Below, piece after piece: positions 55,440 to 64,000 of a stretch of 64,000 bases of DNA (position 1 is the stretch's first letter; each line of letters begins with the position of its first letter). The DNA comes from Eledone cirrhosa. Taxonomy: Eukaryota; Mollusca; Cephalopoda; Octopoda; Eledonidae. The notes under the pieces were generated by a model, which searched no databases, had not been told where the DNA came from, and saw nothing but the letters and a program-made list of their open reading frames with translations. The translations under genes and the position numbers were made by a program. Location of the stretch: positions 171,360,744 to 171,424,743 of the forward strand of contig OZ024743.1 in assembly GCA_964016885.1 (NCBI GenBank), in the 5' to 3' direction.

Positions 55440-56280
55440 CAGCGGTCTCTGTCCCTCATCATCGCCGCCGTATCCTGCGTCTCCTACAAACCAGTGTCTG
55501 TCCTTAGGGCATCGACATACGTTAACCTTGGTCTTCCCCTTCCAGTGTGTCCATGTAGGGGCTCCCACTGGCGCACTGAGTGCAATGTCAACTTTGGATG
55601 TCGGTGAGTATGTCCAGCTAACCTCAGTCTCCTCTGTGTCACTTTTGAGCTGACTTTTGGGAGGCTCTCATACAGCTCTGAGTTTTTCATCCTCAGTGTA
55701 TACTGATCAATGTTCAGAGCCATCCTCAGCATTCTCGTATAGCACCCATCCCCCATCTGAGTGAGTTTCTTGGTCAGTGTCCAAGTCTCAGATCCGTACC
55801 GCAGCACAGACTCCACTACAGCAATGAAGAGGCGGATTTTCAGGTCTTTACGTAGGTCCGACTTCCACACCGATCTCAAGCTGTGGCACGCCGCCCAGGC
55901 TTTGCTCTTCCATTGAACCACATCATCTTCCGTATTCCCAATCTTTGTTCCCAAATACAGGAAGTCCTCAACCAATTCTAGCGGCTTCCCGCCTACATTA
56001 GTGATTCCCTCTGGCTTCTCAACATTCTCTAGCATATATTTTGTTTTAGTCTCATTCATTCTCAGCCCCACACTCATCGACACAGTCTCAACCTCCTGCA
56101 TCAAATCATCTGCCTCCTTCACTATATTTGTCACCAAAACTATGTCGTCGGCAAATTCAGCATCCGATATCTTTTTCGCTTTAACTCTCCTGCTCTGAGC
56201 CGGTGTTACAGTAAAGTCAGAGTCCTGTTGTTTCTCCAGTGCAAGGCGCATACAATAGACTACTTCGATGATAAAAAGGT
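55440..56280 (-). pseudogene. RT C-terminal half of an undetermined APE-type LINE
   Basis: Minus frame 56329-55484: the catalytic motif DAEFADDIVLV (about residue 60) is followed by GLRMNETKTKYMLEN, GGKPLELVEDFLYLGTKIGN, SVLRYGSETWTLTKKL, DGCYTRMLRMALNI, RRLRLAGHTHRHPKLTL and GRGRPRLTYVDALRTDTGL. This is the palm end, thumb and C-terminal region of a LINE of RTE/CR1-like type; I cannot fix the clade. The first ~18 residues are translated microsatellite (MHTHIWTYIYTHT), so the copy is 5' truncated at or near it. The frame is intact for about 260 codons, suggesting a fairly recent insertion. Confidence 0.75.
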
Positions 56281-56343
56281 AGGGAGCCAATGTGTGTGTG
56301 TATATATATGTCCATATATGTGTATGCATATGTACATATAACT

Positions 56344-57083
56344 GGCTTACCGTTCGCTGTCTTCAATTTGCAAAGCTGTCTAAACATAATGTTATAACTA
56401 ATGTAAAATACCTTATTGAGTGCCTAGCTGCACATTCCGATTGCAATCGTTAGCTTAGCTGCAGCCAGAGCTTCGATTATGCTGTATTTCCATTTGTATT
56501 AATATCTCCTAGACTTAATGATTAATTGATTAATTTAATTAGACAATTCTATTGATTGGTTAATTATTTTTGTTTGTTAAATAACGTCTGGTCGAGAGCT
56601 TTATTCAGTTTGTGAAAGGAATTTATTCTTTTGTTCAAATTTTGAATTTTGACCGCCAATAACGGGGGGTTACCTCCCTTCGGGGAAACCACGTGACTGC
56701 CAGCAGAATTTACTGCTAAAATTCAGACCGGAGTGGCTGAGAACGGAAACCTTTTGAGAAAATGAATCCTCTGTTTGATCTTCCAAAACCAATAACTTGC
56801 CCCGCAAGTGGATTTTGATGATTTCGGATTTACAGAAACCTAGCGGAGATATTGTATAATATCGACGCGATGGTCCAGGTTTGTCATATTTTCCTGAGTC
56901 AGTTTTCTCGTTGCTTTGGTCCCTGTGGGTGGTTTATCGGTCGCTGTCTTCAATTTGCAAAGCTGTCTAAACGTAATGTTATAACTCTAAGGTAAAATAC
57001 CTTATTGAGTGCTTAGCCGCACATTCCGATTACATTCGTTAGCTTAGCTGCATCCAGTGCTTCGATTATGCTGTACTTCCATT

Positions 57084-57087
<4 letters not shown>
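56344..57087. repeat. Pair of ~155-bp direct repeats 590 bp apart
   Basis: 56344-56500 and 56930-57087 share cgctgtcttcaatttgcaaa, gctgtctaaac, aaaataccttattgagtgc, gcacattccgatt and cttcgattatgctgta, with scattered differences. The interval between them (56501-56929) has no coding motif. It could be the ends of a small LTR-like or tandem element. Confidence 0.8.
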
Positions 57088-57153
<66 letters not shown>

Positions 57154-57330
57154 GATATGTGTATGTGCATGTGTATGTATGTGTACGCATGTGTAAGTGT
57201 AAGTGTGTATGTATGTATGAATTTGTATTTATACGTATGTGTACATGTACATGTGTAAGTATGTGAGTATAAGTATATGCATGAGTATATACTTATATAT
57301 GTATGTGTATATTTATATATATACATATAC
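57088..57330. repeat. (TA)n then TG/TA-rich microsatellites
   Basis: TA units run to about 57150, followed by degenerate tgtatgtg-type repeats to 57330. Confidence 0.95.
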
Positions 57331-57537
57331 TTTTTATTATTTTTCCCTTTACATTACGTCCGTTATTTTATTTCAGCCTCGCATTCAATTGTTCTAGACT
57401 TTGTTTTGAAATCCATATCTCACTCCCATTTTAAATAAATTTTCATTCTGACAACCCATTTCAAACGTCTCTGTCAGGCTTGTCTGTCTTCGTAAAACCT
57501 TTGGTAAATGAAATAATTAGCTTATGTTTTTTATTAC

Positions 57538-57542
<5 letters not shown>

Positions 57543-57595
<53 letters not shown>

Positions 57596-57642
57596 CATTT
57601 TCTTTTCCGTTTACCAATATATATATATATATATATATATAA
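57543..57642. repeat. Two (TA)n tracts
   Basis: 57543-57596 and 57617-57642, just left of palindrome P2. A matching TA tract (60722-60766) lies just right of it. Confidence 0.95.
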
Positions 57643-57742
57643 GTATTGAAATTTCAGTTGGAAACAGAAAAGGTCATAGAAATGAAGAGTGCTCTATGTA
57701 AATATCAGAGCAAAATTTAATGTATAAAATCAATACAATATA

Positions 57743-57820
57743 ATTACCTCATTACCAGAGGTTTCCCGAATGAGGCGAATACGAAATAAACGACTTCATT
57801 CGTTCGTCAGACGAGGCAAT
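57743..57820 (-). ncRNA. Candidate hammerhead ribozyme, P2 left arm
   Basis: Exact minus-strand counterpart of 60621-60698, with the same 78-nt length and the same stems. Confidence 0.65.
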
Positions 57821-59032
57821 ATAAAACATGGGCAAATACTTAGAAAAACACATCAAGAAAATCAAAAAAAATATATAGATAAATGAAATAGAAATTGAAA
57901 TATATAAAAATCTATCAAGAAAAATAGTTAGGTGTGTGTATGTGTATGTATATACGCTCATAGATGTGCATATATGTATATGTGCACGTGTAAATGTATG
58001 GTTAGAAAGTGTGCGTAATTATAAAAGTTTAGGGCAAATGTATCTATATGTCTGTATTATACAGACGGAAATGGTTACTTCGTAAAAATAAGAAAATAAA
58101 GTCGCGCGCATAAAAACGCCTGGACACATACACTAAGATGCGGAAAGAAAGGAGATAAAGAGAGTATAATAAATAAAAGAAAAGTATCTATTACGATATA
58201 TTTATAAAAATATAGTAACGATAAATTAGAAAGACAAGATAGAAAGAAAAAATTAAAGAAAACAAAAAAAGCGGGGGTACATACATACACAGACACGCGT
58301 ATCTCACAAAAGAAATGTAAACATAATTATGCTTATATACACACGCTCACTTACACTTCCATGCGTTCGATACATACATACACACACACACATACACATA
58401 CTTAAACTCGCGCAATTAAACCTGTTTGCATGCCCATGTATGAAACTGGGTAAGTAACAAAATAGGGAAGGGGGGGGGGGAGAAGAAAAAAGAAAAAGAA
58501 ACAAAAAAATATAAAACCGAAATGTCAAAAACACGGATATAAAGACACTTACACATACGCATAATATACACACACACACACACACAAACACCAGTACACA
58601 CACGCATACATACACGTACATATACATATATACATATATATATACACATACGTAGTCACTCATGTACATATGTAAAAAAAGTATACACACATTAAGGCGT
58701 TCAGCCATATTGAAATGTGGATAAATAAATACAAATATAAAATTGTAGGATAGGCTGCGCAAAAATAAAATAAAAATAAAAATGAAAAATATATCTGGAT
58801 TGAAAAACACAAAAGACAAGTATAATCAGTTAGTAGAGGAACAAGGGAAGTAAAAGAGGGGGAAGTAAAAAATAGAAAATAGGAAGTGGATCGGAGAATA
58901 AAGGGGGGGGGGGGTGAAGAAAAAAAAAAATAATAAATAAATAAATAAAAGTGAAAATAAATGAAATTATTGACAAGGATAAGAATGAAAGTAAGTCAGA
59001 AAGGGTAATTAAAAAGAGAATAATCAGAGTTT

Positions 59033-59383
59033 ATGGAGGATAAGTGTCTGAAAACGCGTTATTACTCACATGTCGCATCCTTTCGACATCCAGAAAAAAG
59101 ATTTACAACAGCTCTGGCTAGCAGAATCTGGGATTTGAAAGACCAAGGCATCCAATATAAACTAGATTGGTCAATTTTGAACCAATCTAAAAAATATACT
59201 AGAGGAACAAGAAAATGCACGCTCTGCATAAATGAAAAATTTTGGATATTGCAAAATCTCAAATCACCAAAGACCTGCCTGAACACAAAGACGGAAATTT
59301 TTACCAGTTGCCCACACATGAAATCACACCTGCTTTCCAGCTCATATAAACTTAACACACTTTCAGACACTTATCCTCCATAA
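59033..59383 (+). pseudogene. PLE GIY-YIG endonuclease C-terminal half in the P2 spacer
   Basis: From KTRYYSHVASFRHPEKRF through LASRIWDLKDQGIQYKLDWS to a Cys/His cluster (CTLCINEKFWILQNLKSPKT, CLNTKTEIFTSCPH). The RYYSH-x-ASF, W-x-LKD-x-x-x-x-Y and CxxC...CxH order is that of the end of PLE endonucleases, like the fragment at 44636-45013. The GIY and YIG strands are missing, replaced by left-arm sequence (the first ~7 and last ~8 codons lie in the arms), so it is not functional. Confidence 0.75.
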
Positions 59384-60620
59384 ACTCTGATTATTCTCTT
59401 TTTAATTACCCTTTCTGACTTACTTTCATTCTTATCCTTGTCAATAATTTCATTTATTTTCACTTTTATTTATTTTTTTTTAATTTTTTTTTACTTCACC
59501 CCCCCCCCCTTTATTCTCCGATCCACTTCCTATTTTCTATTTTTTACTTCCCCCTCTTTTACTTCCCTTGTTCCTCTACTAACTGATTATACTTGTCTTT
59601 TGTGTTTTTCAATCCAGATATATTTTTCATTTTTATTTTTATTTTATTTTTGCGCAGCCTATCCTACAATTTTATATTTGTATTTATTTATCCACATTTC
59701 AATATGGCTGAACGCCTTAATGTGTGTATACTTTTTTTACGTATGTACATGAGTGACTACGTATGTGCGCGCGCGTGCGTGCATGTATGTGTATATATAT
59801 ATATGTATATATGTATATGTACGTGTATGTATGCGTGTGTGTACTGGTGTTTGTGTGTGTGTGTGTGTGTATATTATGCGTATGTGTAAGTGTCTTTATA
59901 TCCGTGTTTTTGACATTTCGGTTTTATATTTTTTTGTTTCGTTTTTCTTTTTTCTTCCCCCCCCCCCTTCCCTCTTTTGTTCCTTACCCATTTTCATACA
60001 TGGGCATGCAAACAGGTTTAATTGCGCGAGTTTAAGTATGTGTATGTGTGTGTGTGTGTGTATGTATGTATCGAACGTATGGAAGTGTAAGTGAGCGTGT
60101 GTATATAAGCATAATTATTTTTACATTTCTTTTGTGAGATACGCGTGTCTGTGTATGTATGTACCCCCGCTTTTTTTGTTTTCTTTAATTTTTTCTTTCT
60201 ATCTTGTCTTTCTAATTTATCGTTACTATATTTTTATAAATATATCGTAATAGATACTTTTCTTTTATTTATTATACTCTCTTTATCTCCTTTCTTTCCG
60301 CATCTTAGTGTATGTGTCCAGGCGTTTTTATGCGCGCGACTTTATTTTCTTATTTTTACGAAGTAACCATTTCCGTCTGTATAATACAGACATATAGATA
60401 CATTTGCCCTAAACTTTTATAATTACGCACACTTTCTAACCATACATTTACACGTGCACATATACATATATGCACATCTATGAGCGTATATACATACACA
60501 TACACACACCTAACTATTTTTCTTGATAGATTTTTATATATTTCAATTTCTATTTCATTTATCTATATATTTTTTTTGATTTTCTTGATGTGTTTTTCTA
60601 AGTATTTGCCCATGTTTTAT

Positions 60621-60698
60621 ATTGCCTCGTCTGACGAACGAATGAAGTCGTTTATTTCGTATTCGCCTCATTCGGGAAACCTCTGGTAATGAGGTAAT
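60621..60698 (+). ncRNA. Candidate hammerhead ribozyme, P2 right arm
   Basis: Stem I: AUUGCCUCGU (60621-60630) pairs with AUGAGGUAAU (60689-60698) over 10 bp, including two G-U pairs. Core CUGACGA is at 60631-60637. Stem II: CGAAUGA (60639-60645) pairs with UCAUUCG (60668-60674). GAAA is at 60676-60679. Stem III: ACC/GGU with loop UCU; A60688 is the predicted cleavage position. All invariant residues are present. The 10.1-11.1 pair is A-G rather than the usual G-C. Folded by eye. Confidence 0.7.
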
Positions 60699-60719
60699 TA
60701 TATTGTATTGATTTTATAC

Positions 60720-60721
<2 letters not shown>

Positions 60722-60766
<45 letters not shown>
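60722..60766. repeat. (TA)n microsatellite
   Basis: About 21 TA units at the right edge of P2. Confidence 0.95.
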
Positions 60767-60999
60767 CAGCTTCTACCAGCTTCTTCGGCCGCCCTCAAGT
60801 GGTGATTATTAAGCTTACTTATGTCTCTGATTTTCAGCCCCATGGAATTTGTCTATTATATTTGTATATACATATGTATATACAAATATAGATTTAGCGA
60901 GAATCGCATTTCGGCGGGTAGAAAAGGTGAAACGAAATGCAAAAATCAGAAATAATGCTGGCAAACGCTCAATATGTTAAGACGCCATAGCTATCTATC
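60767..60999. other. Unassigned; contains a 36-nt palindrome
   Basis: atatttgtatatacatatgt with its mirror at 60857-60892 is self-complementary. The rest carries no motif. The boundary with E5 is not clear because no TAA tract or duplication is visible. Confidence 0.5.
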
Positions 61000-61105
61000 T
61001 CTCTTTCTGTCTAACGTGTGGAATATCGCCGGTAAGTTTTTTGTTAATTTCTATGCAAAAAACCGATATAATTGTTTGAAAAAAATACAACACTTTGTAG
61101 ATTAA

Positions 61106-61168
61106 CCCCCAAGCTGAATTGTCAGCTGGGTGGTAATCCCATTTTTCGCCCCTGTAGGGGCGAAAATT
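61106..61168 (+). promoter_or_regulatory. E5 5'-UTR hairpin pair
   Basis: CCCAAGCTGA/TCAGCTGGG (about 61108-61131, one bulge) is followed by the perfect 10-bp hairpin TTTTCGCCCC-TGTA-GGGGCGAAAA (about 61143-61166). They lie about 120 nt before the first ORF1 ATG. Confidence 0.8.
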
Positions 61169-61286
61169 TTATTTAAAAGTTTGTCTTAAAATATCCAATT
61201 TTACAAAGTAAAAAAAACTGGAGAACGTTAATAGTGAAAAGAGAGAGAAAGAGGCAGATATTAACGTTATATCTGCTTCTGCTGCT

Positions 61287-63054
61287 ATGGACGTTGCCAT
61301 AGATACTGTCACAAAAGAAAAAATTATATCAACATTTGAAAATGTTACAATTTCTACCGCCGAAGCGGAGAAAAATGACAATAACACACGGGAAAACACG
61401 GCAAAAAAACCCATTGACATACATACACATGAAAAAGACATCAACAACTCTACAGATACATCTACACATAAAATTTCCAACAACGATAACATCATTATTA
61501 ACAACAACATCACACAAAAAAAGAAAATGTCTTTTGCTGACACAGTCAACAAGAAACAAGATTTTATAAATCTTGATATCTCCAACGCAAGAGATATGCT
61601 CCAGCAAGGGAGAAAATTTGTAACTTTCGAAGAAAGAGGTGGGTTTAGAATTAACTCACCCCTTGAAATAAAGGAAGACACAAACCGCCGATCAGTCACC
61701 TTTAGGACTGTGTCAAATTCGTCAAGAAAACCGACATTTGTTAATCAGTCAGATATAGAAGATTCTTTCAAGGAGATTCTAGCAAATGTCGATTTTCTCC
61801 AGCGAGGAAAACAGTACGGAAGCGTTTCCGTACTGTTTAAAAGCGAGACACTGGCCCAAAAAAACTCTGTGACACCAATAGTGTCAAAAGCATACACCTT
61901 TTTCCCTACATACATGGGGAAAAGGACACAAAAAATAAAAATAAAAAACATACCTCCAAGCATTAACATCTGGTGGATCTTGGCTGGCTTCGTAGAGCCA
62001 GAAACAGACATAATACTTTCGATACGAAAATCCATTCGACAAAGGTGGGCGGGCACCGATTTGGAGATTCTGTTGCAAATGAAACCGGAGAGAATCTCCA
62101 AAATACCCGAAAGAGTCGTTATTGATAATAACAACAAAATAAACATTTCGGTAGAAGGAAGAAAATTTCACTGCTTTCGCTGTGGTAGCACATCTCACCT
62201 AAAAGCCTCTTGTCCACAAACACACAACAGCAACATCATAAAAAAACGCTATTACCAACACCAACACCAAAACAACCACCACCACCACCACAAGTACAAC
62301 GACAGACGAAACGAGCAACCACACCAAAACAAACAGACACTCAACCAACAACAACAGAAAAAACAGAGACAACACCCCTGAAGAACACATCCCCACTCCA
62401 TCAAACACACATACCGAAACACCACCACCACCACACAACATACCCTTACCCCACACACCTGACGATGATTATTCATCGACGGATGAAGCTGCTTCTCCTT
62501 CTTTAAGTGAAGAAGAGGGAGAACCGCGGAAATCCAAAAAACAAAAAAAGAGACACCACAAAACCCCCAAAACTCCAATCACCAACACCAACACACAACC
62601 ACAGACACGAACAACAACACAAACAACACCACAGTCAAACACCCCCCTATCAGCAAAACCAGCACCAACACCACCCCAAACACAAGCACCCACCATAAAA
62701 AGAAAACTCCCAGATGAACAACAAACTAAAACAATACAACAAAAACACAAACAACAATACGCATACATCAACACAAACAACAAGAGTTTGATGGAGGTCA
62801 TCTCCCAAAACCCCAAGGTGGAGACGGAGGGCAAAACTTTCGTCAAGGCAGAATCGTCTCCACACCTTAAACTTATAAGGGTTTCTATGGAAACCTATAA
62901 AGACCTGAAAATTAAATTTTCACAGGACGTGGGCAACCCCTGCCACAAACCCATCAACCGCGTCCTGTTGAAAGGCTTCCCCACCCCACCCAACACCCCA
63001 TCCAGCACCCAAATGGAGATTGCACAACCCGATCTCCAGGAAACGAAAAGGTAA
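61287..63054 (+). pseudogene. E5 ORF1: zinc-knuckle protein with one frameshift
   Basis: Frame 61287-62381: Asn/Thr/Lys-rich N-terminus to about residue 85, then RKFVTFEERGGFRINSP, RRSVTFRTVSNSS, YGSVSVLFKSETLA, YMGKRTQKIKIKNIPPSINI, GTDLEILLQMKPERISKIPE and the zinc knuckle FHCFRCGSTSHLKASC (CX2CX4HX4C, about residue 295). It then enters a His/Gln-rich repeat and stops at 62381. A second frame, open up to 63054, carries the acidic stretch DDDYSSTDEAASPSLSEEEG, a Pro/Thr/Gln-rich linker and the C-terminal block HLKLIRVSMETYKDLK ... NRVLLKGFPTP. The two are joined by a single shift of frame in the low-complexity zone (62200-62380). It probably packages element RNA. Confidence 0.8.
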
Positions 63055-63094
63055 GTGCACCTTTCGTCCTTTTTCTCCAACTTTTCTTCACCAA

Positions 63095-64000
63095 CATGGC
63101 TGGTTTACGAGTTGGAACCGTGAATGTGCGTGGCCTAGGGATGCCCTGGAAACGGCCAACTTTTAAACGACCTTAGGTCACACAGTATGGATGTGATAGC
63201 CATCACCGAGTCCAGAATCCACAACAGGCAGCAACTAACCCCCATCTTCGACGACTTTGAGATCTACGCATCTCTCTGTCAGCCAGGAGGTGGAGGTGGA
63301 GTGGCTGTTATGTTTCGGAAGAACCTGGACGTCGGAGTACAGCAAGTACACTTGGACCCGGAGGGTAGACTGGTAGTCCTAGACGTGAACAGTATCGGAG
63401 GTGGAGCCTTCAGACTGGTGGCCGTTTATGCCCCGACCGGGCAATCGCAATCACGGCCAGACTTCTTTAAGCGTCTAGAGTCTTTTCTGGGAACGTCTCG
63501 CTCCTTACTTTTAGTGGGGGACTGGAATGGTATCCTAGATGCACGATGGGACTATGTGGGAGCATGTCCCAGTAGAGCGGGGTGCAACAGCCTCAAAACT
63601 TTAATCGGCCAATTCCAACTGGCCGATAGGTATCGACTGGATTTCCCGACTGCACCACAGTGGACGTGGGTAAACCGCAGTGGGACATCTAGATCGTATT
63701 TAGATAGGTTCTTCATTAGAGAAAGGGACAAGGATATGTTAAGCTGTCCACGAATGCACATGGTTGCCTATTCAGATCACAAGTTAGTCGTCTGCTTCGT
63801 CAACCGTGATAGAATACATAGACAGGGTCCCGGATACTGGAAGCTGAATATGTCGTTGCCGGCACGTAAAGCTTACAGTGAACGGATAAGTAAACTAGTC
63901 AAGCAACAGTTAACGGGAGCCATCGTCAACAATAGATGGTGGTACTCTCTCAAGAAAGCAATTAGAATAGAATCGATAGGGTATAGCAGAGAGTTAGCCT
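63095..64000 (+). pseudogene. E5 ORF2: APE endonuclease, frameshift near start, incomplete at window edge
   Basis: The ATG at 63095 (MAGLRVGTVNVRGLGMPWK) is in context ACCAACATGGCT, 40 nt after the ORF1 stop. A one-base deletion near 63155, judged against E1 (WKQGKLLNDLRS), puts the rest in another frame, which is then open to the window end: AITESRI (catalytic Glu), DPEGRLVVLDV, LVGDWNGILDARWDYVG, SRSYLDRFFI and AYSDHKLV. All endonuclease landmarks are kept. The RT lies beyond the window. Confidence 0.85.

Larger units (their letters stand above)
57719..60722. mobile_element. Palindrome P2: 1.33-kb inverted arms around a PLE endonuclease fragment
   Basis: Left arm 57719-59052 and right arm 59361-60722 are near-identical reverse complements; spacer 59053-59360. 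The spacer encodes a GIY-YIG endonuclease C-terminal half, and each arm carries a hammerhead motif near its outer end. TA tracts bound the whole unit. PLE terminal repeats carry hammerheads, so I read P2 as a PLE with inverted terminal repeats that has lost its RT. Apparent reading frames at 58304-58819 and 59438-60366 are mirror-image shadows in the arms. Confidence 0.9.
61000..64000 (+). mobile_element. E5: Tx1/L1-like LINE, runs off right edge
   Basis: It holds a 5' UTR with hairpins, ORF1 (61287-63054) and the first ~900 bp of ORF2, in the plus orientation. The 5' boundary lies somewhere between 60960 and 61090. It is closest to E1 in both the ORF1 C-terminus and the endonuclease (shared ASLCQP, DARWDYVGACP, KDMLSCP), and is distinct from E2-E4. 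Confidence 0.85.

Noticed and set aside
58304..60366. Phe/Val-rich frames present twice on opposite strands
   Set aside because: They are mirror copies within the arms of palindrome P2, made of T-rich and TG-repeat sequence without motifs.

Overview
The window reads as a non-genic, repeat-dense block of a cephalopod (most likely octopus) nuclear genome. I infer this from many copies of a tRNA-derived SINE whose body matches my recollection of the cephalopod SINE family, from long (TA)n, (TATG)n, (TAA)n and similar microsatellites, and from the retroelement types present. I see no host protein-coding gene, rRNA, functional tRNA or prokaryotic feature. Every coding region I can support belongs to a retrotransposon.

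Four kinds of autonomous retroelement occur. (1) An APE-type LINE family of the L1/Tx1 group has ORF1 with a CCHC knuckle and ORF2 with endonuclease, YADD reverse transcriptase and a Cys/His motif. Copies E1 (3045-7150, -), E2 (10463-16002, -), E3 (16022-21897, -), E4 (30155-35827, -), a 3' stub E6 (41799-42049, -) and E5 (about 61000 to the window end, +) are present. (2) Restriction-like-endonuclease LINEs of R4/Dong type: F0 (1-2195, -), copies A, B, C and E (21930-30102 and 35850-41423, +) and a divergent family F2 (41434-44460, +). Copy C keeps an open RT-plus-endonuclease frame. (3) Penelope-like elements (PLEs) with GIY-YIG endonucleases: a large one with inverted flanks (48610-53095), EN fragments at 44636-45013 and 59033-59383, and two big palindromes (53253-54874 and 57719-60722). 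(4) Fragments of at least two other APE-type LINEs (47090-47690, 55440-56280, and an endonuclease scrap at 10190-10462).

Layout: 1-2.8 kb F0 and its tandem 5' monomers; 2.8-7.5 kb microsatellites and E1; 7.5-10.5 kb SINEs, an 81-nt palindrome and a 27-bp minisatellite; 10.5-42 kb a chain of LINEs joined end to end at TAA tracts; 42-48.5 kb F2 and decayed PLE/LINE/SINE pieces; 48.6-53.1 kb the PLE; 53.2-60.8 kb palindromes and microsatellites; 61-64 kb E5, running off the edge.

Three points stand out. TAA tracts serve as the junction between almost every element from 16 to 42 kb, with the Tx1-like LINEs and SINEs on one strand of the repeat and the R4/Dong-like LINEs on the other. The SINE 3' tail closely resembles the Tx1-like LINE tail, suggesting a LINE/SINE partnership. 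Each arm of both large palindromes carries a sequence that folds by eye into a hammerhead ribozyme, and the Tx1-like LINE copies keep structurally equivalent but sequence-divergent hairpins just upstream of ORF1.
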